This document shows, piece by piece, positions 1-9,093 of a stretch of 43,704 nucleotides of DNA (positions are counted from its first letter, which is position 1; every line of letters begins with the position of its first letter). The notes under the pieces were generated by a model that made no database searches, was not told where the DNA came from, and worked only from the letters and a program-made list of their open reading frames with translations. A program made the position numbers and the translations under genes. This DNA comes from an uncultured bacterium (GTDB lineage: Bacteria; Bacteroidota; Bacteroidia; Sphingobacteriales; Sphingobacteriaceae): positions 1 to 43,704 of the forward strand of contig CAIMAP010000139.1 of NCBI GenBank assembly GCA_903838995.1. Reading direction: 5' to 3'.

Positions 1-16
1 ACAAATTAAAAAGTAT

Positions 17-3000
17 ATGAAATTGAAATTTAAACATCTTTTATTAATTGCTATTTGTTGCTTCAATAGTTTATTAGTTGCGCATGCCAATGAAAAATTA
101 TGGAACGATGCAAAGCAAAATCTTGCAGCTCCAAAATATAGCGCAGTCATGCCAGAAAAATTCAGAACCTTACAATTAGATTTTGATGGCATCAATTTAT
201 TATTAGCAAAAGCACCCATTCAAGATGGAAATATTTTTGCAAAATCAACTCAGTTAGCAATTTCTTTACCATTACCTTATGGAGGCTTTGAACATTTTTA
301 TGTTATACAAACGCCGATGATGGAAGCCGAATTAGCTGCTAAATATCCAGAGATAAAAACATATACTGCAATCGGTATTGAAAATCCTTCGCATGTGGCA
401 AAGTTAGATGTAGGACCAATGGGATTCAATGCCATGGTGCTTTCTAGCGAAGGCAGGTATTTTATTGATCCTGTTTTTGTAAATAACAATACAGAATATA
501 TTTCTTATTTCAGAAAAGATTTACCTACATGGGCCAATACATTTAATTGTAATGTGATAGCCGATGAACAATTTGAATTAGAAAATAAAAATAGGGTGGA
601 AGACTACCTAGCTAGAAATAATGCAACTGTAATTACCTATAGGGTTTATCGTTTGGCATTAGCATGTACCATAGAATATGCAAAAGCAGCAACAGGTTTA
701 TCCGCTCCAACTAAAGCACAAACATTAGCAAAAATGGTTACCTCTATGAACCGTGTGAATGGAGTTTATGAAACAGATGTAGCAGTACATATGAATTTAG
801 TAGCTAAAAATGACACATTAGTTTTTGTTTCAGGAACCGACCCTTATTCCAATAGTAATGGTAGCACCATGCTTTCTGAAAATCAAACCACTGTAACTGC
901 TAGAATTGGATCTGCCAATTATGATATTGGACACGTATTTAGTACAGGTGGAGGAGGAATTGCATCACTAGGAAGTGTTTGTGTATCTAGTAGAAAAGCA
1001 CAGGGCGTAACAGGTTCGCCTTCTCCTGTTGCCGATGCTTTTGACATTGATTATGTAGCCCACGAAATGGGTCATCAATTTGGAGGAAATCACACCTTCA
1101 ATTCTGTTACCAGTTCTTGTGGTGGTGGAAACAGAAGTTCTACTACTGCATTTGAGCCTGGAAGTGGAACCACCATTATGGCTTATGCAGGTATTTGCGG
1201 ATCAGATGATATCGCTGCGCATAGCGATCCATATTTTCATGCAGGTAGTTTAGATGAAATCAATGCATTTATATCTACAACTGCAAATGCATGTGCGGCT
1301 AAAACAGTAACTACTAATAATCCTCCAATAGTAAATGCAGGTGCAGATTATACTATTCCAATTAGTACTCCTTTTATTTTGAAAGGTACTGCAAGCGATC
1401 CAGATTCTGGAGATGTGTTATCATACAGTTGGGAGCAAATGGATTTAGGGCCACAGGGTGCACCCAATTCGGCTACCTTAAATGCGCCTTTATTTAGATT
1501 TTTTCCGCCTAAAAATACGGGAACAAGAATGTTCCCTCAGCTTTCCAATGTAATTGCCAATTCTACAACACTCGGTGAGCGTCTGCCTTCTTATGCTAGG
1601 AGTATGAAGTTTAGGTTGACCGCAAGAGATAGCAAGCCTAATGCAGGTGGAACGGGTAAAGATGAAATGAATATTACCGTATCTGCAAGTGCAGGACCAT
1701 TCGCCTTAACATCTTCAAATACCATTGATACTTTTTTAGTAGGCTCGACCGAAACCATCACTTGGAATGTAAATAATACCAATGCAGCTCCAGTAAATTG
1801 TGCATTGGTTAGGATTTTATTATCGACAGATAATGGACAAAGTTTCCTAACTGTTTTAGCAGATAGTACTGCAAATGATGGTTCCGAAACAATATTGGTT
1901 CCTAATAATTTAACAACTACTGCTAGGGTAAAAATTGAAGCAATTGGAAATATTTTCTTTGACATCAATAATGCGGCTATAAAAATTATAGCACCAGTTG
2001 GTCCAAGTTTCAACTTGTCTGGCTTTACTACTAATGCAAGTGTATGTCCACCAGATTCTGTCATTTTTGGAATTACTGCTAGTAGTATTTTAGGCTTTGC
2101 AGATTCGATTAGATTATCTGTTAGCAATTTACCTGTTGGTGCTTTTGCTGGCAAGTTCACTAAGAATCCTATTTATCCAAACGATACGGCTTATGTAAAA
2201 ATTGCTACACAGGGTTTAACAGCAGGTGCTAAAACATTTAAAATTAATGGCGCAGGGGTTTCAGTTAGTAATTCAGCAACATTTGGATTTACTGTTTTAG
2301 GAACAGTAACAGCAAGTTCGGCCATCACCTCTCCATCTCAACAACAATTAAATGTTTTACCAAATACCACTTTCAATTGGGGCACGGTAACCGCAGCAAC
2401 TGGATATCAGTTACAAGTTGCAATTGATTCTTCGTTTAACAATTTGGTAGCCGATAGCATCATTGTAGGGGCGGGCACACTTGTTTGCACCATTAACGGA
2501 TTACCTCAATTAACTAAATTATATTGCAGGGTAGCAGGTAGAAATTTATGCGGATCAGGACCCTTTTCTGAAATCATTGCCTTTACTACTAATGGTGTTC
2601 CTTCAGCCCCTACTAATTTAATTAAGGTTACAAGCACCGCTACAAGTGCAACCATTCGTTGGACAGACAATGCTTTAAACGAATCTTCTTTTAAAGTAGA
2701 GCGTTCTGATTCTGTTAATACTAACTTTTTACAAGTGGCTTCTTTGGCTTCTGGTGCAACACAATATATCAGCACTAATTTAGCTGCAGGTAAAACTTAT
2801 TATTACCGAGTGAAAGCAGTCAATGTAGTTGGCTCTTCCAATTATTCAAATGAATTAATGGTTACTATGCCAGTAGGTATTGCTGCGGAGACTGCATCAA
2901 ACATTTTATCGGTTTATCCAAATCCAACAAATAATAGTTTTGTTGCACAATTTAATAGTCCACTGAAAGGTAAAATGGAAGTGATAGTTTTAGACGAATT

Positions 3001-3148
3001 AGGTCGTGTGGTTAATTACCAAATGATCAATAAGTCTAGCGATATAATTCAAATAAATGTTGATTTATCGACGATGAATAAAGGCGTTTATTTCTTGAAA
3101 ATACAATCAGATCAGGCTCAATATATTAAACGAGTATTGAAATTCTAG
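17..3148 (+). CDS. Secreted zinc metallopeptidase (reprolysin/M12B-like) with T9SS sorting domain
   Basis: This encodes a 1043-residue secreted protease-like protein. Residues 1-24 form a signal peptide ending in AHA. A HEMGHQFGGNH zinc site (HExxHxxGxxH) lies at His349/Glu350/His353/His359, and a likely Met-turn (IMAY) is at Met388; together these mark a metzincin of the reprolysin-like type. A PKD/cadherin-like segment (PIVNAG...DPDSGD) starts near residue 434. A fibronectin III-like domain spans about 860-950. The last ~80 residues start with VYPNP and end in a KRVLKF-like strand, which is the type A T9SS C-terminal sorting domain. It is expected to cross the outer membrane through T9SS and be surface-bound or released. 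Its substrate cannot be read from the sequence. It is a close paralogue of the next gene and ends at a strong terminator. The promoter lies outside the window, as only 16 bases precede the ATG. Confidence 0.9.
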   Translation: MKLKFKHLLLIAICCFNSLLVAHANEKLWNDAKQNLAAPKYSAVMPEKFRTLQLDFDGINLLLAKAPIQDGNIFAKSTQLAISLPLPYGGFEHFYVIQTPMMEAELAAKYPEIKTYTAIGIENPSHVAKLDVGPMGFNAMVLSSEGRYFIDPVFVNNNTEYISYFRKDLPTWANTFNCNVIADEQFELENKNRVEDYLARNNATVITYRVYRLALACTIEYAKAATGLSAPTKAQTLAKMVTSMNRVNGVYETDVAVHMNLVAKNDTLVFVSGTDPYSNSNGSTMLSENQTTVTARIGSANYDIGHVFSTGGGGIASLGSVCVSSRKAQGVTGSPSPVADAFDIDYVAHEMGHQFGGNHTFNSVTSSCGGGNRSSTTAFEPGSGTTIMAYAGICGSDDIAAHSDPYFHAGSLDEINAFISTTANACAAKTVTTNNPPIVNAGADYTIPISTPFILKGTASDPDSGDVLSYSWEQMDLGPQGAPNSATLNAPLFRFFPPKNTGTRMFPQLSNVIANSTTLGERLPSYARSMKFRLTARDSKPNAGGTGKDEMNITVSASAGPFALTSSNTIDTFLVGSTETITWNVNNTNAAPVNCALVRILLSTDNGQSFLTVLADSTANDGSETILVPNNLTTTARVKIEAIGNIFFDINNAAIKIIAPVGPSFNLSGFTTNASVCPPDSVIFGITASSILGFADSIRLSVSNLPVGAFAGKFTKNPIYPNDTAYVKIATQGLTAGAKTFKINGAGVSVSNSATFGFTVLGTVTASSAITSPSQQQLNVLPNTTFNWGTVTAATGYQLQVAIDSSFNNLVADSIIVGAGTLVCTINGLPQLTKLYCRVAGRNLCGSGPFSEIIAFTTNGVPSAPTNLIKVTSTATSATIRWTDNALNESSFKVERSDSVNTNFLQVASLASGATQYISTNLAAGKTYYYRVKAVNVVGSSNYSNELMVTMPVGIAAETASNILSVYPNPTNNSFVAQFNSPLKGKMEVIVLDELGRVVNYQMINKSSDIIQINVDLSTMNKGVYFLKIQSDQAQYIKRVLKF

Positions 3149-3162
3149 GTCTAAAATCTTCT

Positions 3163-3198
3163 AAAAAAGGCAGCAAATCACATTTGCTGCCTTTTTTT
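3163..3198 (+). terminator. Rho-independent terminator after first metallopeptidase
   Basis: A 10-bp perfect stem, ggcagcaaat / atttgctgcc, with a 3-nt loop (cac), is followed by seven T and preceded by six A. It sits 14 bases after the stop codon. Because of the A-run on the other side it could act in both directions. It separates the two metallopeptidase paralogues into independent transcripts. Confidence 0.85.
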
Positions 3199-3261
3199 AT
3201 GGATAATTATTTCCAATCAAAAAAAATAGTAAATTGTAAAGAATTATTTAATTAATATAAA

Positions 3262-6200
3262 ATGAAATTGTTGTTCAAAAAAATAGTACTTGCTTTATTT
3301 TTGAGTAGTCCATTATTTGTAATGGCTGCAGATTGGAAAGCAGGAAACGATATATACACTAAAAATAATTATGCTTCGGTATTGCCACTCAAATTTAGAA
3401 GTGTAACAATTAATTATTCGGAGTTAAAAAATACGCTAGCATTAGCCCCTGTTTCGGATTTTTATACAGCGGCTAAATCAAAAGGTTTGCTTTTATCTTT
3501 GCCATTACCCGATGGTGGTTTCGAAACATTCAATATCATAGAAACACCAATGATGGAAGTTGAGTTAGCTTTGAAATACCCATCAATAAAGACTTATACG
3601 GGTGTGAGTGTAGAAAATCCTAGCCGTGCTGTAAAGATAGACATTGGTAATTTAGGTTTTCATGCCATTATCTTTTCAGAAGAAGGTAGAATTTTTATTG
3701 ATCCGGTGAGTAGTAAAAATCAAAATAATTATTTTGTTTTTTATGCAAAAGATATGCCTTTAGATCAGCAGCCATCTTTTGAATGCAATACTATTGCCGA
3801 TGATGAATTTTTAAAAGAAAATCAAAATAGGCTGGACGAGTATTATCAAAACAGACAAGGAATTGAGATTGTTTATCGTACTTATCGTATGGCTATTGCC
3901 TGTACCATTGAATATGCGCAGGCTTCAACAGGTCTTGCAAACCCAACAAAAGCAGATGTTTTATCCAGAATGGTAACTACTATTAACAGGGTGAATGGCT
4001 TATATGAAAGAGAAAACGCGGTGCATTTCAATATCATTGCAAAAACCGATACGCTTATTTTTTTATCAGGCACCGATCCATATACCAACGAAAGTGGGGC
4101 TACGATGTTAGGAGAAAATCAAGCAACCGTCAATGCGCGAATTGGTAATTTAAATTATGATATTGGACATGCATTTAGTACTGGCCCAGGTGGAATTGCA
4201 TCGTTGGCATCTGTATGTGTAACAGGCCGAAAGGCACAGGGTGTAACGGGTTTACCAAGTCCAATTGGCGATGTATTTGATTTAGATTTTTTGAGCCACG
4301 AATTAGGACATCAGTTTTCAGCAAACCATACTTTTAATTCTGTAACAGGTGGATGTGCTGGAAATAGAAATGGTTCTACAGCCTACGAACCTGGCGGAGG
4401 AACTACCATTATGGGTTATACCACACAATGCGGAGCCGATCAAATTACGAATGTTCCTGATCGCTTATTTCATGCAAGTGCATTAGACGAAATGTTTGCA
4501 TTTATGTATACTAGTTCGGGAAATAGTTGTCCAGTAAAAGTGCCAACAGGCAATTATCAACCTATTGTTAATGCTGGTTTAGATTATAAAATTCCTTTGA
4601 ATACGCCTTTTCAATTAACAGGTTCGGCATACGATCCAGACGGCGACTCTTTACTTTTTAATTGGGAAGAAATGGATTTAGGTCCCGAAGGTGGTCCAAA
4701 CAATCCGGTTGGCAATGCACCAACTTTTAGGGCTTTTCCTCCTGTTAAAACTACTACAAGAATTTTTCCTAGGTTGAGCAATATCATTACCAATACGCAA
4801 ACTAAAGGAGAAAAAATGCCTTTCTATCCTCGTAATATGCGCATGCGTTTATTAGCAAGAGACAATAAGCCAATGGCCGGAACATTTGGTTTTGATGATA
4901 TGAACATTGAGGTTGTCGGCAACGCAGGACCCTTTGTAGTCAATAGTTTTAACTACCCAGATACGGTATTTGCAGGCAGTATGCACCAACTTAAATGGGA
5001 TGTTGCCAATACAACAGCTAGTCCATTAAATTGTTCAAAAGTAGGTATTGCTTTTGCAACAGATAATGGCTTAACATTTCCAATTAAATTAAAAGATAGT
5101 ACCGCAAATGATGGAAGCGAAAATATTATTATACCTAATAGCATCACTAATTTAGGAAGGATCAAAGTATATGCTTTAGGTAATATTTATTTTGATATTA
5201 ATAATGGGGCTATGGTTGTAGTTAATAATAATCTACCGAATTATCAATTAATTGTAAAAACAAATAATGCTACCTATTGTGCGGCAGATACCATAAAATT
5301 AATGGTGATTGGAAAAAGTTATAATGGATTTAATTCCCCAATTACGCTAACATTAAATGCATTACCAGCTGGCGCTTTTGCTGGTCCGTTTTCTAAAAAT
5401 CCAATAATGCCAGGTGATACAACTTATGTGAAAATTGCTACGCAAGGAATTACAACAGGTGCTAAAACACTTAAAATAAATGCGCAATCGGATACCATTG
5501 CACATGTAAGTATTTTGCCATTTAACATCGCTCCTAAAATAACCACTGCGTCGGTATTAATTGCCCCTGCTGCTTTTCAAGTAAATGTAATTCCAAGCAC
5601 TGTGTTTTCTTGGAATACAATAAGTGGCGCAAAATCATATCAATTGCAAGTGGCATTAGATACCACATTTAATAATATTACGATAGATACTGTTGTGATT
5701 GGTGCTATGGCCAGCACATTTGCATCTAAAGATTTACCACAATACAAAAAACTTTTTTGGAGAATTAAAGCAATAAATGAATGTGGCGAAGGACCATTTT
5801 CTGCTATAGGTGTGTTTTATACCAATGGTTATCCGGCTGCACCAACGGGATTAAAAAAGCTCTCTAATGCAGGCACTAGTTTAACCATTCGCTGGAACGA
5901 CAATGCCTTGAATGAATCTTCTTATAAAATTGAAAGGTCCGATTCATTGAATTTGAAGTATTTGCAAGTGGCTAGTTTATCGGCAGATGCAAAACAGTAC
6001 GTGAGTAATAATTTAGTATTAGGACAATTATATTATTTCCGAGTAAGGTGCGCGAACGCTGTTGGATTTTCAGCTTATTCAAACGAAATAGTAGTGGGTT
6101 TAAATGTTGGAATGGATGGGCAAGTGCAGCAAACTACTTTCCAGGTTTATCCTAATCCTGCGCAGGATAATATCAATATTGCTTTAATTTCAGAGCATAC

Positions 6201-6378
6201 AAATGAAGTGAATTTGAAAATAATTGATCAAATAGGAAGGGTTGTTTACCAATCAAACGAACAAGGACAATTTAACAATTACATGAAAACCATAGCCATA
6301 GGGCAATTTGCAAATGGGGTATACCAAGTAATTTTAAAAACAAATGAAAACCAATGGGTGACAAAGTTTGTTAAATAG
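3262..6378 (+). CDS. Secreted zinc metallopeptidase (reprolysin/M12B-like) with T9SS sorting domain, tandem paralogue
   Basis: This 1038-residue protein is collinear with the preceding one along its whole length: signal peptide (about residues 1-22, ending VMA), pro-region-like N-terminus and metallopeptidase core. The zinc site HELGHQFSANH is at His346/Glu347/His350/His356, and Met384 sits in an IMGY Met-turn. The core is followed by the PKD-like segment (DPDGDS), a fibronectin III-like domain, and a C-terminal type A T9SS sorting domain starting at VYPNP. All zinc ligands and the catalytic Glu are kept, so both copies look active. Differences are spread evenly along the protein, which fits an old tandem duplication rather than a recent one. 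It should be exported by the T9SS to which porT and porG in this window contribute. The substrate is unknown. Confidence 0.9.
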   Translation: MKLLFKKIVLALFLSSPLFVMAADWKAGNDIYTKNNYASVLPLKFRSVTINYSELKNTLALAPVSDFYTAAKSKGLLLSLPLPDGGFETFNIIETPMMEVELALKYPSIKTYTGVSVENPSRAVKIDIGNLGFHAIIFSEEGRIFIDPVSSKNQNNYFVFYAKDMPLDQQPSFECNTIADDEFLKENQNRLDEYYQNRQGIEIVYRTYRMAIACTIEYAQASTGLANPTKADVLSRMVTTINRVNGLYERENAVHFNIIAKTDTLIFLSGTDPYTNESGATMLGENQATVNARIGNLNYDIGHAFSTGPGGIASLASVCVTGRKAQGVTGLPSPIGDVFDLDFLSHELGHQFSANHTFNSVTGGCAGNRNGSTAYEPGGGTTIMGYTTQCGADQITNVPDRLFHASALDEMFAFMYTSSGNSCPVKVPTGNYQPIVNAGLDYKIPLNTPFQLTGSAYDPDGDSLLFNWEEMDLGPEGGPNNPVGNAPTFRAFPPVKTTTRIFPRLSNIITNTQTKGEKMPFYPRNMRMRLLARDNKPMAGTFGFDDMNIEVVGNAGPFVVNSFNYPDTVFAGSMHQLKWDVANTTASPLNCSKVGIAFATDNGLTFPIKLKDSTANDGSENIIIPNSITNLGRIKVYALGNIYFDINNGAMVVVNNNLPNYQLIVKTNNATYCAADTIKLMVIGKSYNGFNSPITLTLNALPAGAFAGPFSKNPIMPGDTTYVKIATQGITTGAKTLKINAQSDTIAHVSILPFNIAPKITTASVLIAPAAFQVNVIPSTVFSWNTISGAKSYQLQVALDTTFNNITIDTVVIGAMASTFASKDLPQYKKLFWRIKAINECGEGPFSAIGVFYTNGYPAAPTGLKKLSNAGTSLTIRWNDNALNESSYKIERSDSLNLKYLQVASLSADAKQYVSNNLVLGQLYYFRVRCANAVGFSAYSNEIVVGLNVGMDGQVQQTTFQVYPNPAQDNINIALISEHTNEVNLKIIDQIGRVVYQSNEQGQFNNYMKTIAIGQFANGVYQVILKTNENQWVTKFVK

Positions 6379-6400
6379 CAGTAAATTCTAGCTATTTTTG
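6367..6400 (+). promoter_or_regulatory. Bacteroidota-type promoter for ubiE
   Basis: TATTTTTG at 6393-6400 matches the -7 consensus TAnnTTTG. A TTTG at 6367-6370 lies 22 bases upstream, slightly beyond the usual 19-21 spacing. The -33 element falls inside the end of the preceding gene. The ATG of ubiE begins 14 bases after the -7 box, giving a very short leader. Confidence 0.4.
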
Positions 6401-6414
6401 TAATTTCGCGGGCA

Positions 6415-7146
6415 ATGGGAACACCAATAAAACCTTATTATTCTGATGCTTCTAAAAAAACAGAAGTAGCTACCATGTTCAATAATATTGCCAAGACCTA
6501 TGATTTTTTAAATCATTTTTTGTCTTTGGGTATCGATATACTTTGGAGAAAAAAAGCCATTGCTTGTTTAATTAAAGATCAGCCCCAATATATATTAGAT
6601 GTGGCAACTGGAACAGGTGATTTTGCTTTCGAAGCTTTATCAAAACTTCATCCAACTAAATTGATTGGTATTGATATTTCTGAAGGAATGCTTGCCATTG
6701 CGCAAGAAAAAATTATCAAAAGAAAAGAAGGGCACCGCATGCAAGTGCAGTTAGGCGATTCCGAAAATCTTATATTTGAAGACCATACTTTTGATGCGGT
6801 AACGGTAAGTTTTGGTGTTAGAAATTTTGAAAATTTATCAAAAGGATTAGATTCCATTTATCGTGTATTGAAACCGGGAGGTAAATTAGTTGTTTTAGAA
6901 TTTTCTAATCCCACAAAATTTCCCATTAAACAATTGTATCAATTTTATTCCTTTAAGCTATTGCCTATTTTTGGAAAACTTTTCTCAAACGATGCAAGGG
7001 CTTATACTTATTTACCAGAATCAGTAAAGGCATTTCCAGATGGTGCACAATTTTTAGCAGTCATGCAGCGTTCAGGATTTGTGAAATCTGAATCAAAGTC
7101 TTTAGGTATGGGGATTTGTTCTATTTATATTGGCGTTAAAAATTGA
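6415..7146 (+). CDS. ubiE: Demethylmenaquinone methyltransferase (UbiE/MenG)
   Basis: This 243-residue class I SAM-dependent methyltransferase performs the last step of menaquinone synthesis, methylating demethylmenaquinone at the membrane surface. Family hallmarks are the N-terminal MFNNIAKTYDFLNHFLS stretch, the SAM-binding motif I DVATGTGDFA, GIDISEGML, and the VSFGVRNFEN and LKPGG segments. Length is normal for the family. In a Bacteroidota genome the substrate is expected to be demethylmenaquinone rather than a ubiquinone precursor. It supplies the quinone used by the complex I genes downstream. The stop codon overlaps the TTG start of porT by four bases, so the two are translationally coupled; ubiE next to porT is an arrangement I recognise from other Bacteroidota. 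Confidence 0.93.
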   Translation: MGTPIKPYYSDASKKTEVATMFNNIAKTYDFLNHFLSLGIDILWRKKAIACLIKDQPQYILDVATGTGDFAFEALSKLHPTKLIGIDISEGMLAIAQEKIIKRKEGHRMQVQLGDSENLIFEDHTFDAVTVSFGVRNFENLSKGLDSIYRVLKPGGKLVVLEFSNPTKFPIKQLYQFYSFKLLPIFGKLFSNDARAYTYLPESVKAFPDGAQFLAVMQRSGFVKSESKSLGMGICSIYIGVKN

Positions 7147-7841
7147 AAAAATTACTTTTTATTTCCTTATTGATGTTGTTTTGCTTGCGTTTAAATGCGC
7201 AAGACAATACACCAGGTTATGATCGACAGAAATATCATTTTGGTTTTTCTATGGGTTATAACGCTTCTTCTTTAGTGATACTTAAAAACCAAAATTTTTA
7301 CCAACCCGATTCTTTATTAGCGATTAGTCCAATATCCGGACCTGGTTTTAATTTAGGTTTAGTGGCCGATGTGCTTTTATATAAACATGTCAATTTAAGG
7401 TTTACCCCTAATTTGTCATTTGTAGATCGCTCTTTGCAATATACTTTTCAAGATGAAAGAAAAAATACCATTCGTTCAATAGAATCAACTTATGTAGAGT
7501 TTCCTTTAGATTTTAAGATAAAAGCAGATCGACGCAGAAATGTTGGGTTTTATGTAATAGGTGGATTGAAATATTCATACGATGTGATATCTAATAAAAA
7601 AGTGACTAAAGGGGAAGATCCATTCGACGAAGCAACAAGAAAAGTAAAATTACAAAGCTCGGGATTGTCTTACGAATGGGGCTTTGGCTGGGATTTGTAT
7701 TACCAATATTTCCGATTTACACCTGAAATAAAATTCCAACATGGGATTTCTGATTTACTCAAAAAAGAAGATCATATTTATTCGAGACCATTAGATAAAT
7801 TATTTTCGAGGGTAATTTGTGTTACACTATATTTTGAATAA
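7143..7841 (+). CDS. porT: PorT/SprT, type IX secretion outer-membrane protein
   Basis: This 232-residue outer-membrane beta-barrel protein has a signal peptide (MKKLLFISLL...LNAQ, about 20 residues). The body has alternating amphipathic strands and ends in an aromatic-rich strand (VICVTLYFE), as barrels do. Length, the FGFSMGYN start and the FKIKADRRRNVGFYVIGG region resemble PorT of the T9SS (SprT in Flavobacterium), which is required for secretion and gliding. The start is TTG, overlapping the ubiE stop as TTGA. The first in-frame ATG is residue 11, which would destroy the signal peptide, so TTG is preferred. The presence of T9SS cargo in the window supports the role. A generic PorT-family barrel cannot be fully excluded. 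Confidence 0.82.
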   Translation: MKKLLFISLLMLFCLRLNAQDNTPGYDRQKYHFGFSMGYNASSLVILKNQNFYQPDSLLAISPISGPGFNLGLVADVLLYKHVNLRFTPNLSFVDRSLQYTFQDERKNTIRSIESTYVEFPLDFKIKADRRRNVGFYVIGGLKYSYDVISNKKVTKGEDPFDEATRKVKLQSSGLSYEWGFGWDLYYQYFRFTPEIKFQHGISDLLKKEDHIYSRPLDKLFSRVICVTLYFE

Positions 7842-7856
7842 TATTTAAATTTGATC

Positions 7857-8618
7857 ATGAAAAAAATTGCATTAATTACTGGCGCAACATCTGGTATAGG
7901 AAAAGCAACAGCCATTCAATTTGCACAAAATAATTATCAGTTAATTTTAACGGGTAGAAGAAACGATAGGTTAGAAGCATTAAAAAATGAATTAAGCGCT
8001 AACTATCAAACAGCAATTCTTACTTTAAATTTTGATGTACAGAATAACGAAGCGGTACAAAATGCATTGGCCAGTTTGCCCGCAGATTGGAAAAAGATTG
8101 ATGTTTTAGTGAATAATGCTGGATTGTCTTTGGGCTTAGATCCAATACAGAGTGCTAATCTAGCCGATTGGGAGCAAATGATCGATACCAATGTGAAAGG
8201 TTTACTATATGTCAGCAAAATAGTAAGTAATTGGATGATCGAAAATAAAAAGGGACACATTATTAATATTGGATCTATTGCAGGAAAAGAAACTTATGCC
8301 AATGGTAATGTATATTGTGCTACCAAACATGCAGTAGATTCATTAAATAAAGCCATGCGTTTAGATTTATTAACAAGTGGCATTCGGGTAACTGCTATAC
8401 ATCCGGGTGCGGTTGAAACCGAATTTTCTGTGGTAAGATTTAAAGGCGACCAACAACGTGCAGATAAAGTATACGAAGGTTTTGAGCCACTAAGGCCATC
8501 AGATATTGCCGATGCAATTTATTATGCAAGTCAAACGCCTGCGCATGTAAATATCAATGAAATTATTATTATGCCAACTGCTCAGGCAAATGCGGGCACT
8601 ATTTTTCGTCAATCATAA
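7857..8618 (+). CDS. Short-chain dehydrogenase/reductase, YdfG-like
   Basis: This 253-residue cytosolic NAD(P)-dependent oxidoreductase is of the classical SDR family. The nucleotide-binding motif TGATSGIG is at residues 8-15, NNAG at 86-89, and the catalytic Ser140, Tyr153 and Lys157 (YCATK) are all present with classical spacing. An Arg-rich GRRNDRL follows beta-2, which suggests a preference for NADP(H). It most resembles the YdfG/serine 3-dehydrogenase branch that oxidises 3-hydroxy acids, but the substrate is not certain. The ORF track begins at a TTG six bases earlier; the ATG at 7857 aligns better with SDR N-termini. It lies 15 bases after porT and 13 before yqeY, probably in the same transcript. 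Confidence 0.88.
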   Translation: MKKIALITGATSGIGKATAIQFAQNNYQLILTGRRNDRLEALKNELSANYQTAILTLNFDVQNNEAVQNALASLPADWKKIDVLVNNAGLSLGLDPIQSANLADWEQMIDTNVKGLLYVSKIVSNWMIENKKGHIINIGSIAGKETYANGNVYCATKHAVDSLNKAMRLDLLTSGIRVTAIHPGAVETEFSVVRFKGDQQRADKVYEGFEPLRPSDIADAIYYASQTPAHVNINEIIIMPTAQANAGTIFRQS

Positions 8619-8631
8619 AAATTAATAAATT

Positions 8632-9087
8632 ATGTCATTAATTCAAACAGTAGATCAAGAAATAAAGCAAGCCATGCTTGCAAAAAATGAAATAAGATTA
8701 AGGGGTTTGCGTGCAATAAAAGCAGCGCTTTTATTAGCTAAAACAGAAAAAGGTGCACAAGTAGAATTAACTGAAGAAGCCGAAACCAAAGCCTTACAGA
8801 AGCAAATTAAGCAAAGAAAAGATGCGGTTGAAATTTATCAACAACAAAACAGAGCCGATTTAGCAAAAATTGAATTAGAAGAAATTGCAGTACTCGAAGA
8901 TTTTTTACCTAAACAATTATCAGCAGAAGAATTGGCTATTGCAATAAAAGCTATTGTACAAAATTTACAAGTAACAGATCCAAAAGATATGGGTAAAGTA
9001 ATTGGTGCGGCAAACAAGCAATTGGCTGGGAAATCTGATGGTAAATCCATTGCCGAAATGGTTAAAAAAGTCATAACCGAAATTTAA
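8632..9087 (+). CDS. yqeY: GatB/YqeY domain-containing protein
   Basis: This 151-residue, mostly helical, charged protein matches the YqeY family: N-terminal MSLIQTVDQEIKQAMLAKNE, a central KQRKDAVEIYQQQNR helix, LEEIAVLEDFLPKQLS, and the C-terminal DMGKVIGAANKQLAGKSDGK segment. Length is typical. The family shares its fold with the tRNA-binding tail of the GatB subunit of Asp/Glu-tRNA amidotransferase, so a link to tRNA is suspected, but the biochemical role is not established. It lies between an SDR gene and the PabA/TrpG gene with gaps of 13 and 6 bases, consistent with one operon. Confidence 0.88.
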   Translation: MSLIQTVDQEIKQAMLAKNEIRLRGLRAIKAALLLAKTEKGAQVELTEEAETKALQKQIKQRKDAVEIYQQQNRADLAKIELEEIAVLEDFLPKQLSAEELAIAIKAIVQNLQVTDPKDMGKVIGAANKQLAGKSDGKSIAEMVKKVITEI

Positions 9088-9093
9088 ATTATT

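Noticed and set aside
1591-2160. 189-aa minus-strand ORF inside the first metallopeptidase
   Set aside because: It lies antisense to a well-supported gene, has no family resemblance or start context, and similar shadows recur at the same place in the paralogue.
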